NCBI RefSeq assembly: GCF_024713975.1
Contig: NC_091111.1
Coordinates: forward strand, 18,945,501-19,009,500
DNA from: Paralichthys olivaceus
Lineage: Eukaryota > Chordata > Actinopteri > Pleuronectiformes > Paralichthyidae
Direction of reading: 5' to 3'
Length of the DNA stretch: 64,000 nucleotides
The position numbers and the translations under genes are program-made. Shown here one piece after another: positions 11,062 through 22,216 of this stretch; the first letter of the stretch is position 1, and each line of letters starts with the position of its first letter. The notes below the pieces were generated by a model. That model did not search any database, had not been told where the DNA came from, and was given only the letters and a program-made list of their open reading frames with translations.

Positions 11062-11235
11062 CGCTGCTCCGTCAACTACTTGAAGATTCACCCGAGACAC
11101 GAACACACTACCGCCTCCAGCGAACTGCTAACACTGAGCTAACGCTGCTAGCGCTCTGTTTACTTCCGGTGGGTGTCACACTGCGAAGGTCCGACACAGA
11201 GACAGGGTCAACTTTTCATCTTCACAGCTCAAATG
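11062..11235 (-). promoter_or_regulatory. Promoter / 5' UTR of zinc-finger gene 3
   Basis: Third copy of the shared promoter segment, with ACTTCCGGT at 11162-11170 and a slightly shortened GCTAGCGCT stretch. Confidence 0.5.
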
Positions 11236-11398
11236 TTTATAGCGCCCCCTCCCGACAGATGTGGGAACCTGCCTCTGTAGATTCACACCAATGTTGCAGT
11301 TTACAATCAGACTCTATTAGTTATAATACAGAGTGAAATCATCGGGAGAGAATTCAACAAGACATAGACCAGTCATCATACATGTCTATTTATCACGC

Positions 11399-11617
11399 TA
11401 TCACAGACTGTAAATAAAGATGGATGACAGAACTCCTCTCCCTCCACTTGAACACAAATGGTGGGAAAATATGTCGGACACAAGTGACGCCATCTTGCAC
11501 TTTTGACGTTATTTGCACTCAGAGTCTGCGCAGTAGTGATCGTGTCGTGGAGCCACAGTGTTGAGATCCTGCTGATCAGCTCTGCTGCCAAAACATACAC
11601 TCAACCAATCACCAGGA
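11399..11617 (-). mobile_element. Short DNA-transposon-like repeat upstream of gene 3
   Basis: Third in-block copy of the element at 2187-2405. Confidence 0.5.
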
Positions 11618-12882
11618 ACCTTCCATCAGTGAGAAAGAGAAGAGAAACTTGTACATTCCTTTATTTACGAGGCTACGTTGCAATAACGTTGTCACGAAAG
11701 ACAGAAAAATATACATTTCTGATCATAGATTCTCTGAAACAAGCCCACAATCAAAAATACTCAAATGTATCAGGAGCAGTAACAGCCTGACAATGACCCG
11801 CCACTTTCAAACGGCTCCTAACGTTGGGAAACGATATGTTGTGAGTAAGAAACTCACCAAACTTCATCTTGCTATTCCTCCCTAGATATCTGAGAGGACC
11901 ACTGGTTTTTACTGACTTCAGTCTTTTGAAATGTCTCAATGTTCAGAACACATGGTAGTATGTGGGCAGTGATGAATACATAGTTTAAAATAGACATATC
12001 TATTTTCATCAGTAGAAAGAGCAGAAATGAGCCTTTAGACTGATGATGCTCATAATTACTCTCATTGTTCAATCCATCAAATTGGGAACATCAGTCTGAA
12101 GAATCAGCATTGAAAGAAATATTTTAGTTATGAAAACAAAAGTTTATTTACATGGCACATTTCAAAAAGCAGTATAGAACATATTCTACATGAGTTTGTT
12201 TCACCTCTGCAGACTGAAATAATATATATATACAGACATTATAAAATAAAGGACATGTTATAGTAAAGACTGTAGTAGATGACCCTATAGATCATTTATC
12301 ATCATCAACACTAAACTTATATAAACACATAAAACTGAGTTGTTCTTTAAAATGTGTAAAATACAAATAATATAGGAACCCTGTTGTTTGCATTTAAATA
12401 AAGTGTGTATACACACATTTATTTAAATGTGTAAACTTAGACAGTGAAAAAAGTCCAGTTATCTCAACAACAACTTCATCTAACTCAAAATCCAAATTTG
12501 TGTTTGGGTGAGTAGAGCTCAACCGATATGGATTGTTGGGGGTTTCCAGGGAGCGTTCCAAGCGTGGCAGGAATGTTGGAAAAGATCTATAGTTACACAA
12601 GGTGACTACTTCAAAGGGAAACGGGTCCAGATTTAAACCAGGAACAGTTTTTGTTTGTTAAAGGTTCAGTCTCTGATCTTTTTGATCTCACCTCATACGA
12701 CTTCAAAATGTTGCAGTTCAAAATATATTTTTACTCCAGAGTTGCAGTGATGAATTCTCAAAGGTGTGAGCTCTTCTCATGTGTGTTGTCAATCACCACT
12801 AACCCTGAAAGCTCTCCCACTCGTGTTGTAAACACAAATTTTTACCTGTAAGAATCTTTAAATGCATTTTCATGTGTGTAAA

Positions 12883-15218
12883 CTAAGAGAAGCTTTTATT
12901 ACGTGTTGCAGGCTTCTCACCTGTGTGAATCCTCATGTGGGCTTTCAAGTTACCACCACGTCCAAAACTTTTCCCACATATTTTGCAAGAATATGGCTTC
13001 TCACCTGCGTGACTCCTCATGTGGACTTTCAAACAATTACTCTGTGAGAAACCTTTCTGACATATTTGGCAAGAATACGGCTTCTCCCCAGTGTGAATTC
13101 TCATGTGGACTTTCAAGTCATCACTACGTCCAAACCTTTTCCCACATGTTTGGCAACAATAAGGCTTCTCACCAGTGTGAATTCTCATGTGGGATAACAA
13201 ATGACTACTACGAACAAAACATTTCCCACATGTTTGGCAACAATAAGGCCTTTCACCAGTGTGAATTTTCATGTGCATTTTCAAGTTACAACTATTTACA
13301 AAACTTTTCTGACATGTTTGGCAACAATACGGCTTCTCACCTGTGTGAGTTATCATGTGGAGTTTTAAAATGCCATTACTTACAAACCTTTTCCCACATG
13401 TTTGGCAACAATAAGGCCTCTCACCTGTGTGACTTCTCATGTGCACTTTCAAGTTACTACTACTTACAAAACCTTTCTGACATGTTTGGCAACAATACGG
13501 CTTCTCACCTGTGTGAATTCTCATGTGGACTTTCAAATGACCACTATTTACGAAACGTTTTGCACATGTTTGGCAACAATACGGCTTCTCACCTGTGTGA
13601 ATTCTCATGTGGACTTTCAAATGACCACTATTTACAAAACGTTTTGCACATGTTTGGCAACAATACGGCTTCTCACCTGTGTGAATTCTCATGTGGTCTT
13701 TCAAATGACCACTACGTTCAAACCTTTTCCTGCATATTTTGCATAAATAAGGTTTTTCACCTGTGTGTGTTCTCAGATGAATCTTCAATTTATTACTGTT
13801 CCCAAAATCTTTTCCACAAGTGTCACATTTGAAAGAATTTTCACTTGTGTGAGTATCAGGGTTAATCTCTGATGTGTGAGAGTTAAAAACATTGTCTCTG
13901 TGACTCCTGTTTTCATGAAGACTCTTCTGTGCTCTGGTTTCTACATTTCTAGTTGATCCTGAATCCACATGTTTTCTTCTGTGCTGATCTTGGCTCTCAG
14001 CTTCAGGAGAGTTTTGAGAGAGGAGCTGGTGCTCACCGACTGGTTCTGGTTCTCTGTCGTCACTTTCTTCACAATCAGGAGTCAACAGGAAGGTTTCAGT
14101 CTCCTTCTTTAGAACAAGCTGCTCTCCCTCCTGACTGGTGCACATTTCCTCTTGTTCCACTTTAGTCTGAGGAGGTTTTGGTTCCTCTTGGTCCAGACTG
14201 GAGTTCCTCTCCTGGTTACAGAGCTGCTGGTCAGTGAGAACCTCCTCCTCTTTACAGACATGCTGCTGTGGGAGCTCTGGAGGAACAGAGAGACAGAAGG
14301 CAGTGGTTACAACTGTGTTAGTAAAAAAATAAAATAAAATAAAATAAAAGAAGAAAAAAGTTCTCTCCATCAAGACAACAGTAGATGAGGTTTTGCTTGA
14401 AGATCCTTACAACTATATCATCAAACCTGGATGATCAAGAACTGCACCCCAGCCAGCGTCAAATGACACGTTATGCCCCTTTTCCACAAGTTGACACAGA
14501 TTCTTGGGAGTCTTGATAATACAAATGTGATATATGTTGGTCAAAATCCAAAGTATCATGATCCCCTTCTCAACCCTGTTCTCAAAGGCCTGTCTGTAGG
14601 CATGTTCCTTCCCTCTCTCCTGTTGGAAGGGGTGGTGTAGATGGGTGGTGTGTGTGCACCAGTAAATCTGGCAGCAGGATACTGTTATCACCATTATCTG
14701 TTCACGTTACAAAACAACTCAAAAACACATGTACGGATGGGAACAGCACTTGAGGAGGAATCTCAAGATGAGTAACTTTATCGGGTGGAGAGGGACCACA
14801 GGTGCTGCTACAGAAGCTGAGAGCTGGGAACTCATCGTGTGAACTCACACAGGAAAAGAAATATCGACACAGTTTGTGCTGATTCCTGCCTCCAGAGACA
14901 TTTGGATTCAATGAGTCAATCAGAAGTAAATGTAGCTTATTGTGTGTCTGTCTGTAAAGTGCACACCGTGACTGACACCTGCTTCAGTCTGAAAGTTTCC
15001 GCTACAGAGAAGGAGAAACTCAGGGTGAAAACAACTCGCTGTGTCTCCACTGAAGCTGAAACAGGCCCCGGGTCGACTGTTCTCTGTCTGCACAAACCGC
15101 AGAGCTCACTAGAAGCCACATTGTGGTTATACAGACCGATTCTATGAAGCTTGATCTCAGCTCTCATGAAGATACCCAGAAGTCTGCGCTGACGATCGTC
15201 CTCTTCCTCCGAAGACAT
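12883..15218 (-). CDS. Zinc-finger gene 4 (11 fingers, short first exon)
   Basis: Coding exons 15137-15218 and 12883-14276, 491 aa with an 860-nt intron. Exon 1 is only 27 codons plus 1 nt ([12 protein letters not shown]...EIKLHRI). Compared with the sister genes it lacks exactly 30 codons, the [12 protein letters not shown]-type helix. The donor ATCG|GTCTGT and the phase are unchanged. Exon 2 begins [12 protein letters not shown], has the acidic linker, then 11 C2H2 fingers and the ending [12 protein letters not shown]. Fingers 3 and 4 are identical copies. One linker reads HAGEKP instead of HTGEKP. The 3' flank belongs to the duplicated block, while the 5' end is of a different, more diverged type. 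Predicted nuclear DNA-binding protein. Confidence 0.88.
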
Positions 15219-17067
15219 CGCTGCTTCGTGGACAACTTGAACGTAAACCTGCGACACGACCGCAACAACGACTTCCTGCTAACTGCTAACATCCATGGAG
15301 CTAACGCTGCTTACGCTGCTGCGCTTTGTTCGTCTACTTCCGCTGTGTGTCACACTGGGAAGTTCCGACACTGAGCGACAGACTCAGCTCTATATTTCCG
15401 CCTTCAGTAACGTGTCCTACGATCCTGTGGAGTCACTCCTCATGAATATTATTTTTTTTATGATCTACATTTCTTTACTGTTAGCACATTTCACTCATCA
15501 CTTTTTAAGTCTTACGGAAACAACCATTTAGTGTTTTCTTTATAAAACAACTTTATTAACAAAGCATGTATTTCTACAAGTATTGCAGATATGTGCTCAA
15601 CACAGAAAATATTCAGCTAAAGCGACAGTTCAGTTCAACAGACACATAGATAAATAAACATCAGCGATAATAAATAAAACAAGAGACAAAACTTACATAT
15701 TTTCTTAACTTGTAGATCAGTGGTCAGCAATGTTTTCAAGCCCAGTCACAGTTTAATTCCAAAGGTAAACTGAGATCCACTCCATATCTTATAAAAAACC
15801 CACTTATGGTTTCTCTGTAATAACAGACTCAAGGTACGAACATACATACACTCAAAGACCTCTTCTGTTCAATGCACAATATTCACATTAACAGTAAGAA
15901 CATCTCTTCAATACAAACTATTCATATTTATAGCATCTGTTGAATGAACGACATTTAGCTTCTCAGTTCAACAATAAGTTCTGCAGTTGAGGCGCTACTT
16001 TACTTTACAAAGGGTTTGCTTTGAAAATGGCCACAAACCTGACTGCTGTATTTTCTTGTATAAAAGTACTGAAATAAAAACCAGGACTATACAGTATGAA
16101 GCCATGAATCTTCCGCTCCCGCAAATATTTCACAATTTAATGCTCTCCAACAAATTAATGGGTTCAGTCAACAGAAATGCAGGAGTGCTTTTATGTTGAA
16201 GCGGGTACAGGAAGTGTTACATATATTTAATAGATATACATTGTGGTGAAAGATCATTTTCACTGTCTATTCCGCTGCGAACTGCGCACAGAGAAAATCA
16301 ACGAGACCATGAATCTCCAGAAGAGCAGCCCAGCTGAACCTTGGCTGAACTGCAGGTGGTGTAGACAACCAGCATTGAAAGAAATATTCTACTAATTCAA
16401 GTTGATTGACATGGCACATTTCATGAAGCCACATAGAACATCTTTTGCTTAATTTGTTTATTTCACATTGGAAGACTGAAATAATAAAACATAATCAAAA
16501 TTATTTCATATATAATGCACAAAAGATACAATTAGAGTAAATGTTCCAGAAAAGACTGTAGTTGCAGGGTGACTATACAGTTCCAGATTATTTATCATCT
16601 TCAACATCAGGAACTTTGTATAATGGCATACAACTGAGTTGATGTATAAAAACAGCAAAATGAAAATTAATTAAGAAGTCAGTTTTTTACTTTCAAGGGA
16701 AGTATGTACTCACGTTTTGTTAACTAAGCCCAGTTATCTCCAACAACAACTTAATATAACTCCAATTCAACTCGGTGCTTGGTAGTATCAACATAATTCA
16801 GCTGGTTCCCTTAAGAGCAGAACCTGACTGATAAGGATCTTGGGGGTTTATAGGAATAATTTCAAGCCTTGGCAGGAATGTTGACAATCGTCTATTGTTG
16901 TTCAAGGTGCTTCAAAGGGGATGTGTCCAAATTTAAATCAGGAACAGTTTTCAAGACATTTCACTTTAAACTATCTTTAGAAGTTGCAGCAATAATAATT
17001 TTCAGCAGTGTAGATTGTCATGTGTACCACTAATTATCCATTAAGCCTGAAAACTGGCATGTTTAGT
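15219..17067. other. Spacer between zinc-finger genes 4 and 5
   Basis: No gene recognised. The first 150 bases are the gene 4 promoter, with an ETS-like ACTTCCGCT at 15336-15344. From about 16370 to 17000 it is a diverged version of the 3' flank found at 2900-3480 (shared CAGCATTGAAAGAAATATT and ATGGCACATTTCA), so it is the 3' flank of gene 5. The stretch 15540-16300 is AT-rich and unassigned. Confidence 0.6.
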
Positions 17068-19640
17068 TCATGTAAGATTTGAACCTGTATGAACTTTTAA
17101 ATGCCTTTTCATGTCTGACGACTGAAAGAATCTTTTCCCACAGATGTTGCAGGAGTATGGCTTCTCACCTGTGTGTCTCCTCATGTGGACTTTCAAATAA
17201 TTACCACGTGTGAAACCTTTCTGGCATATTTGGCAAGAATACGGCTTCTCACCTGTGTGAGTTCTAATGTGGACTGTCAAATCACGACCACATCCAAAAC
17301 TTCTCCCACATGTTTCACAAGAGTATGGTTTCTCACCTGTGTGCACTCTCATATGTTCATTCAAAGCTGAGGTGTTACTAAATCTTTTCCCACAGGTGCT
17401 GCAGGAGTACGGTTTCTCACCTGTGTGTGTTCTGATGTGGACTTTCAAGACGTTACTGCTTACAAAGCTTTTCCCACATAATCTACAAGAAAATGGCTTC
17501 TCACCAGTGTGAGTTCTCAAGTGGACTTTCAAGACCGAACCACGCACAAAACATTTCCCACATATTTTGCAAGAATATGGCTTCTCTCCTGTGTGCACAC
17601 TCATATGTTGATTCAATGCTGAAATGTCACCAAATCTTTTGCCACAGTTTTCACAAGAATTTGGCTTCTCACCTGTGTGGGTTCGCATGTGGACTTTCAA
17701 GATGCCACTACATACAAAACTTTTCCCACATGTGTCACAAGAATACGGCTTCTCACCCGTGTGACGTCTCATGTGGACTTTCAAGTAACCACTGCGTACA
17801 AAACTTTTGTGACATATTTTGCAAGAATATGGCTTCTCACCTGTGTGGGTTGTCATATGACTTTTCAATGTGAACATGGTAATGAATGCTTTTCCACACA
17901 TTTTGCATAAATATGGTTTCTCTCCTGTGTGGATTCTCAGATGTATTTTCAAGTGACACTTATACAAAAAAGCTTTGCCACAAGTGTCACATTTGAAAGA
18001 CTTTTCTCTTGAATGAGTATTAGTGTCAATCTCTGATACATTTCTAGTTGATCCTGAATCCACATGTTTTCTTCTGTGCTGATCTTGGCTCTCAGCTACA
18101 GGAGAGTTGTTAGAGACGAACTGGTGCTCACCGACTGGTTCTGGTTCTCTGTCGTCACTTTCTTCATAATCAGGAGTCAACACGAAGGTTTCAGTCTCCT
18201 GCTTCAGTACGAGCTGCTCTCCCTCCTGACCGGTGCACATTTCCTCTTGTTCCACTTTAGTCTGAGGAGGTTTTGGTTCCTCTTGGTCCAGACTGGAGTT
18301 CCTCTCCTGGTTACAGAGCTGCTGGTCAGTGAGAACCTCCTCCTCTTTACAGACATGCTGCTGTGGGAGCTCTGGAGGAACAGAGAGACAAAGACAGAGG
18401 TTACAACTGTGATTATAAAATTAAGACAACTGAGTTTCAGATATGACGATAGCTGTGAAAGTTAAATAACAAATCTAATTGCTTCTACATTTTAGAAATC
18501 AAGAAAAAAGTACAAAAAATAATTTTACCCATCCAGGAAAAAAGGATGAAGTCCTTAAAAAGAACACTTAACAAAATTTAAAAGACAATTACATAAATAT
18601 CTATTTGCACAAAAAAGGTTGTGTAACCTACAACCTTTGCAAACACATCATGAGCACAGTGACCATGATTCATTGCTGTATCTGATTTGGATATTTTGTT
18701 ATTTTTCATTAAGCATCAGAACAAAAGTTTTCTTCCTGTACTATTATCAAGGAAACACCAGCAATCAAGCAGCATAACTTTGTTGCCACAACATTTTGTG
18801 AAACCTATGTAAAGTCTCTAGGAAGCTTATTAATGGCTATTAGAAGAAATGAATTTCTATTCAAGAAGCAGAAGAATTGTATAAACAAGTGGACCAAATT
18901 AAGTCTACAAATAAAATGTGTGACTGAATTTTAAAAGTACAACATTCACTTCCGTGCTTGTGAGGAGGAGATGTGGTATGAAATATCCTCCTGGCATCTT
19001 TTCTTTTCTTTTTTTTATTACAAAAAACAGTAAAAGATCTGTATTTAATATTTCCAAAAAATATGATAGATGTTTCATAACTCAGGGGGAACACTGTGTG
19101 TGGGATTTCACAAAGATGAAGTATGTTCTGAAGAGTCATTCGCTTCTCTGTGATAATCTAGTCCTGACTTGACCAATCTGAGTCTATTGTTCCTTATATC
19201 ACGACCTGGTTCCATGTTCTCTACACGGGAAGAAAACTGTGAAATCTCTTTTGATGCATTTTCACAAACACAATCAGTGTCTCACACAATCTGCACGTGT
19301 GTTTCCAAACTTCCTGGAATCATGTTTAGTGGAGGCCTGGTTTGACGAGGACAAATCCAGGTTCCATCTAACGTCAGGTTTTTAAATGAGACCTGCTGAA
19401 ACAATGGTCACTGTTTTTAATGTTGGTGACAATGTTGAACATCGACAATCAAGGATTCTGGTACAGACCGATCCTGTGCAGCTTCACTTCAGGTTTCAGA
19501 ACGATATCCAGCAGTCTGCGCTGACGATCCACCTCTTCTTCGTACTGGACGATGGTTTTTTCAAAGACTGTGAATATTTCTTCAGCAGCAGCAGTTAGTC
19601 GCTCACTGATCAACTCTCTCAAATACTGAACCGAAGACAT
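17068..19640 (-). CDS. Zinc-finger gene 5 (11 fingers, older copy)
   Basis: Coding exons 19469-19640 and 17068-18371, 491 aa with a 1097-nt intron. Exon 1 (MSSVQ...LHRI) is identical in protein sequence to that of genes 1-3. Exon 2 has [12 protein letters not shown] and the acidic linker, but the segment between GSTRN and the first finger is shorter than in the others (NVSEIDTNTHSREKS). Then come 11 C2H2 fingers, with the last ending VHTGSNLT. Fingers and 3' flank are clearly diverged from genes 1-4, and most linkers are perfect HTGEKP. The intron is standard only next to exon 1 (from about 19108); the rest is unique. Likely a nuclear DNA-binding protein; targets unknown. Confidence 0.9.
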
Positions 19641-19791
19641 CGCTGCTCCGTCAACTACTTGAAGATTCACCCGAGACACGAACACACTACCGCCTCCAGC
19701 GAACTGCTAACACTGAGCTAACGCTGCTAGCGCTGTCTGTTTACTTCCGGTGGGTGTCACACTGCGAAGGTCCGACACAGAGACAGGGTCA
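19108..19791 (-). repeat. Homogenised promoter plus exon 1 block in gene 5
   Basis: About 684 bp (intron end, exon 1, 5' UTR and promoter with ACTTCCGGT at 19743-19751) almost identical to 5269-5950 and its sisters. Sequence on both sides is unrelated to the other blocks: the match starts at CACAAAGATGAAG and stops after GAGACAGGGTCA. Confidence 0.8.
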
Positions 19792-20350
19792 GCTGACATC
19801 AGAAAGAAAGACATTCTGAATATCATGAATACATCTATATAAATCTATATGTCTGTAGAGAGGGAGACCTGGGTTCATCTGAGTTTCTCCATGAAGTTCT
19901 TCCTTAAAGCAACCTTCTTCTCCATGTGTTTCAGAGATGAGTTGTCGTGACGCCACATCTTGTGAGTCATGTTGAGACTGTAAATGTAAGGATACATAGG
20001 AAATATGAAGATATATAAATGGGAATTTGAAACTGATATATGCAGTAAAATATGTGCACAGAATATTTACAGTGAAATGGATTGCACCAATGCAATTGAA
20101 TTGCACACACAATGAATATTGCAGTTAAGAGAGCTGTAGTTTTGGATTAGTGAGAGGATGCCCGTTCACCAAAAGGAAGATGCTGGTCCAGAGGTTTGTA
20201 ACAAGTAATAAGACATATATGTGCTATTGCTCATACTACCAGACTGTTTTGTGTCATTTGAATTCAAACTTGGCCTACAGACCATATTCCTTTCTCTGAC
20301 CACTTTGGTTGAATAAAGATTCATTACTAAAGTTCACATAGCTGCATTAG

Positions 20351-20352
<2 letters not shown>

Positions 20353-20381
<29 letters not shown>
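20353..20381. repeat. (TG)n microsatellite
   Basis: About 14 uninterrupted TG units. Confidence 0.95.
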
Positions 20382-21910
20382 TGATATGTGTGCCAAAACT
20401 ACAGACAGTAGTCTGTATCTGTGAGCTGTTTAGGGTTAGTGCATTCCCAGGCCCTAGATGGCTCAAGATGAAATGCACTAGCTGGAAAAAATTGCGACTG
20501 TTTCCATCTTTCCTGAATCTGTTTATGTGTGTTTATGTCGTTGAAGCTCGACTTCTAGGCAAGAGAGACTTTAAGGAAAGTCCCTTCAGCCAATAGAAAT
20601 TCAGCTTGATGTGTCTTCTTCATCTTCAGAGTCTTATTCACGATGGAGTAGCATTAGTCTCCAGTCCACCTTAACTTCAAGAGAAAGGAGGCATGGAGGC
20701 AAATGTGCAACTTGAAAGATCTGAAACTGGGTTAAACAGTTGGTGCCACTAATTCTCCGGCGTCATAAATCTCTGCAGATGTTGAGGTTGTTAAGGGTCA
20801 GTTTGTCAAACAAAGCAGAAAATGTGACAAATATATTTCTGTCTGTTTTATGTTTTCATGTGAGGAACAGAACTGTTTCCTTACACCTTATCCTTGATGA
20901 TCCCTGAGATGCCTGCGTATAGTTTTGCAAGTGGTTCCTTGATGCAGTGACCCCGGAGTCTGCTGACTCCATCTTCGACATGTATCAATTAGTTTGTTGT
21001 AATGTGATGAATGTAAATCCCTCTGAATTCTGCTGGTGAAATATGAAGCTCAGATCAACATGCAGACTGGAAACAGAGGGAAAACGCAGATGATTACATT
21101 TCACTCAAGCTCAAGTGGACAAATGATAAATTACATTTTTACACAGGCGCCTGGACTCGAGCAACTGGTATTACAGAAATGTCAACCTTTATGTTTTGTT
21201 ATTTCTATATTTGGTATATAATGTGGGGCAAACTAATAATAGGGGCCCACAGCTCATTTTGCCCATGCAGGGCCTCTGGTGAATCATTATTTAAATTAGT
21301 CCCATGTTTCAGTTTTTGTGATTAATCTGTCTATTGCAGTTTTTAAAGATGTTTCAAAACATCAAGTGAAATAATTAAAAGACAGAAAAGAGAAAAATAT
21401 GGTTAAACTGTATGTTTGGCCTAAAACATAAACCATCAAATCTTCATTCGTTAAAGTGATCAAACAGTGAAGGTCAATCAGTGTGAGCTCTCTTCCGTGC
21501 CAAGAATATACAGAACAATGCTCCCGGGAGCTGCAGAGCATCACTTAACATTCCCCATGAAGAGCTGCACTGTCCGGCAGCGTAACCTAACAACCACGCA
21601 GAGGAAACAAACAGAGCTGACGGGTGCAGGGGAGACAACACTGCAAGGATTCAGGATTTATCACATTTTCAAAATCAAGGCACCTGCCCTGACACATGAG
21701 CTCAGACTCTAACATCTTCGTGGAAGGTGAAGGAGAAAGTCCTTTTCACTCCACCAGGTTTAGATGCATCATGTTATAAAGTGAAATGTGTCACGATATG
21801 AATTAAAACATGTTGTACCTCAAAAAGTGTTGCGCGATAAAGTAAAATGATTTGCATTGTTACAATATATGAATTTATCCCGTCATGTTTTTATTTCATA
21901 TTAATATGAA

Positions 21911-21911
<1 letters not shown>

Positions 21912-21944
<33 letters not shown>
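21912..21944. repeat. (TG)n microsatellite
   Basis: About 16 TG units, some 300 bp upstream of the crip2 start codon. Confidence 0.95.
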
Positions 21945-21951
<7 letters not shown>

Positions 21952-22095
21952 GACCGGTTCTTCTCCTGCTGAATGATGTCATTGTAGGGGCGGGGTTATG
22001 GAGGGAGGATGTGCGCCTCGGCCACTCCCATCTTCATCTTCATCATCTCCATCATCCTCCTCTTCTGAGGTGTGTCTGCTCCGCTGGGCTGAAGA

Positions 22096-22152
22096 CACAC
22101 ACACAGACAGACACACACACAGACAGACACACACACACACAGGCACACAGGC
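22096..22152. repeat. (CA)n/(CAGA)n tract in putative crip2 5' UTR
   Basis: Imperfect ACAC and ACAGACAG repeats, 65-120 bases before the crip2 ATG. Confidence 0.85.
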
Positions 22153-22216
22153 CGCCGGTGGAGTGACTGGAATCGAACCCTTCACCTGCAGCGGATCTGG
22201 TGAAGCTTCACGGAAC

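Larger units (their letters stand above)
11062..12882. repeat. Tandemly duplicated flanking block, copy C
   Basis: Spacer between exon 1 of gene 3 and the 3' end of gene 4, nearly identical to 1839-3650 and 5799-7621. It includes the transposon-like insertion at about 11399-11617 and a minus-strand AATAAA near 12418-12423 that could serve gene 4. No separate gene was seen. Confidence 0.85.
19792..22216. other. Intergenic region between the zinc-finger array and crip2
   Basis: No gene recognised; mostly AT-rich single-copy-looking sequence. It contains two (TG)n tracts (20353-20381 and 21912-21944). The last 200 bases are probably promoter and 5' UTR of crip2 and include a (CA)/(GACA) stretch at about 22096-22152. 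Confidence 0.6.

Noticed and set aside
12903-13832. Long plus-strand open frame (309 codons) opposite the gene 4 fingers, with similar ones opposite genes 2, 3 and 5
   Set aside because: It is the mirror of the finger-linker repeats. Its repeating [11 protein letters not shown] pattern follows the 84-bp finger period and has no independent signal.
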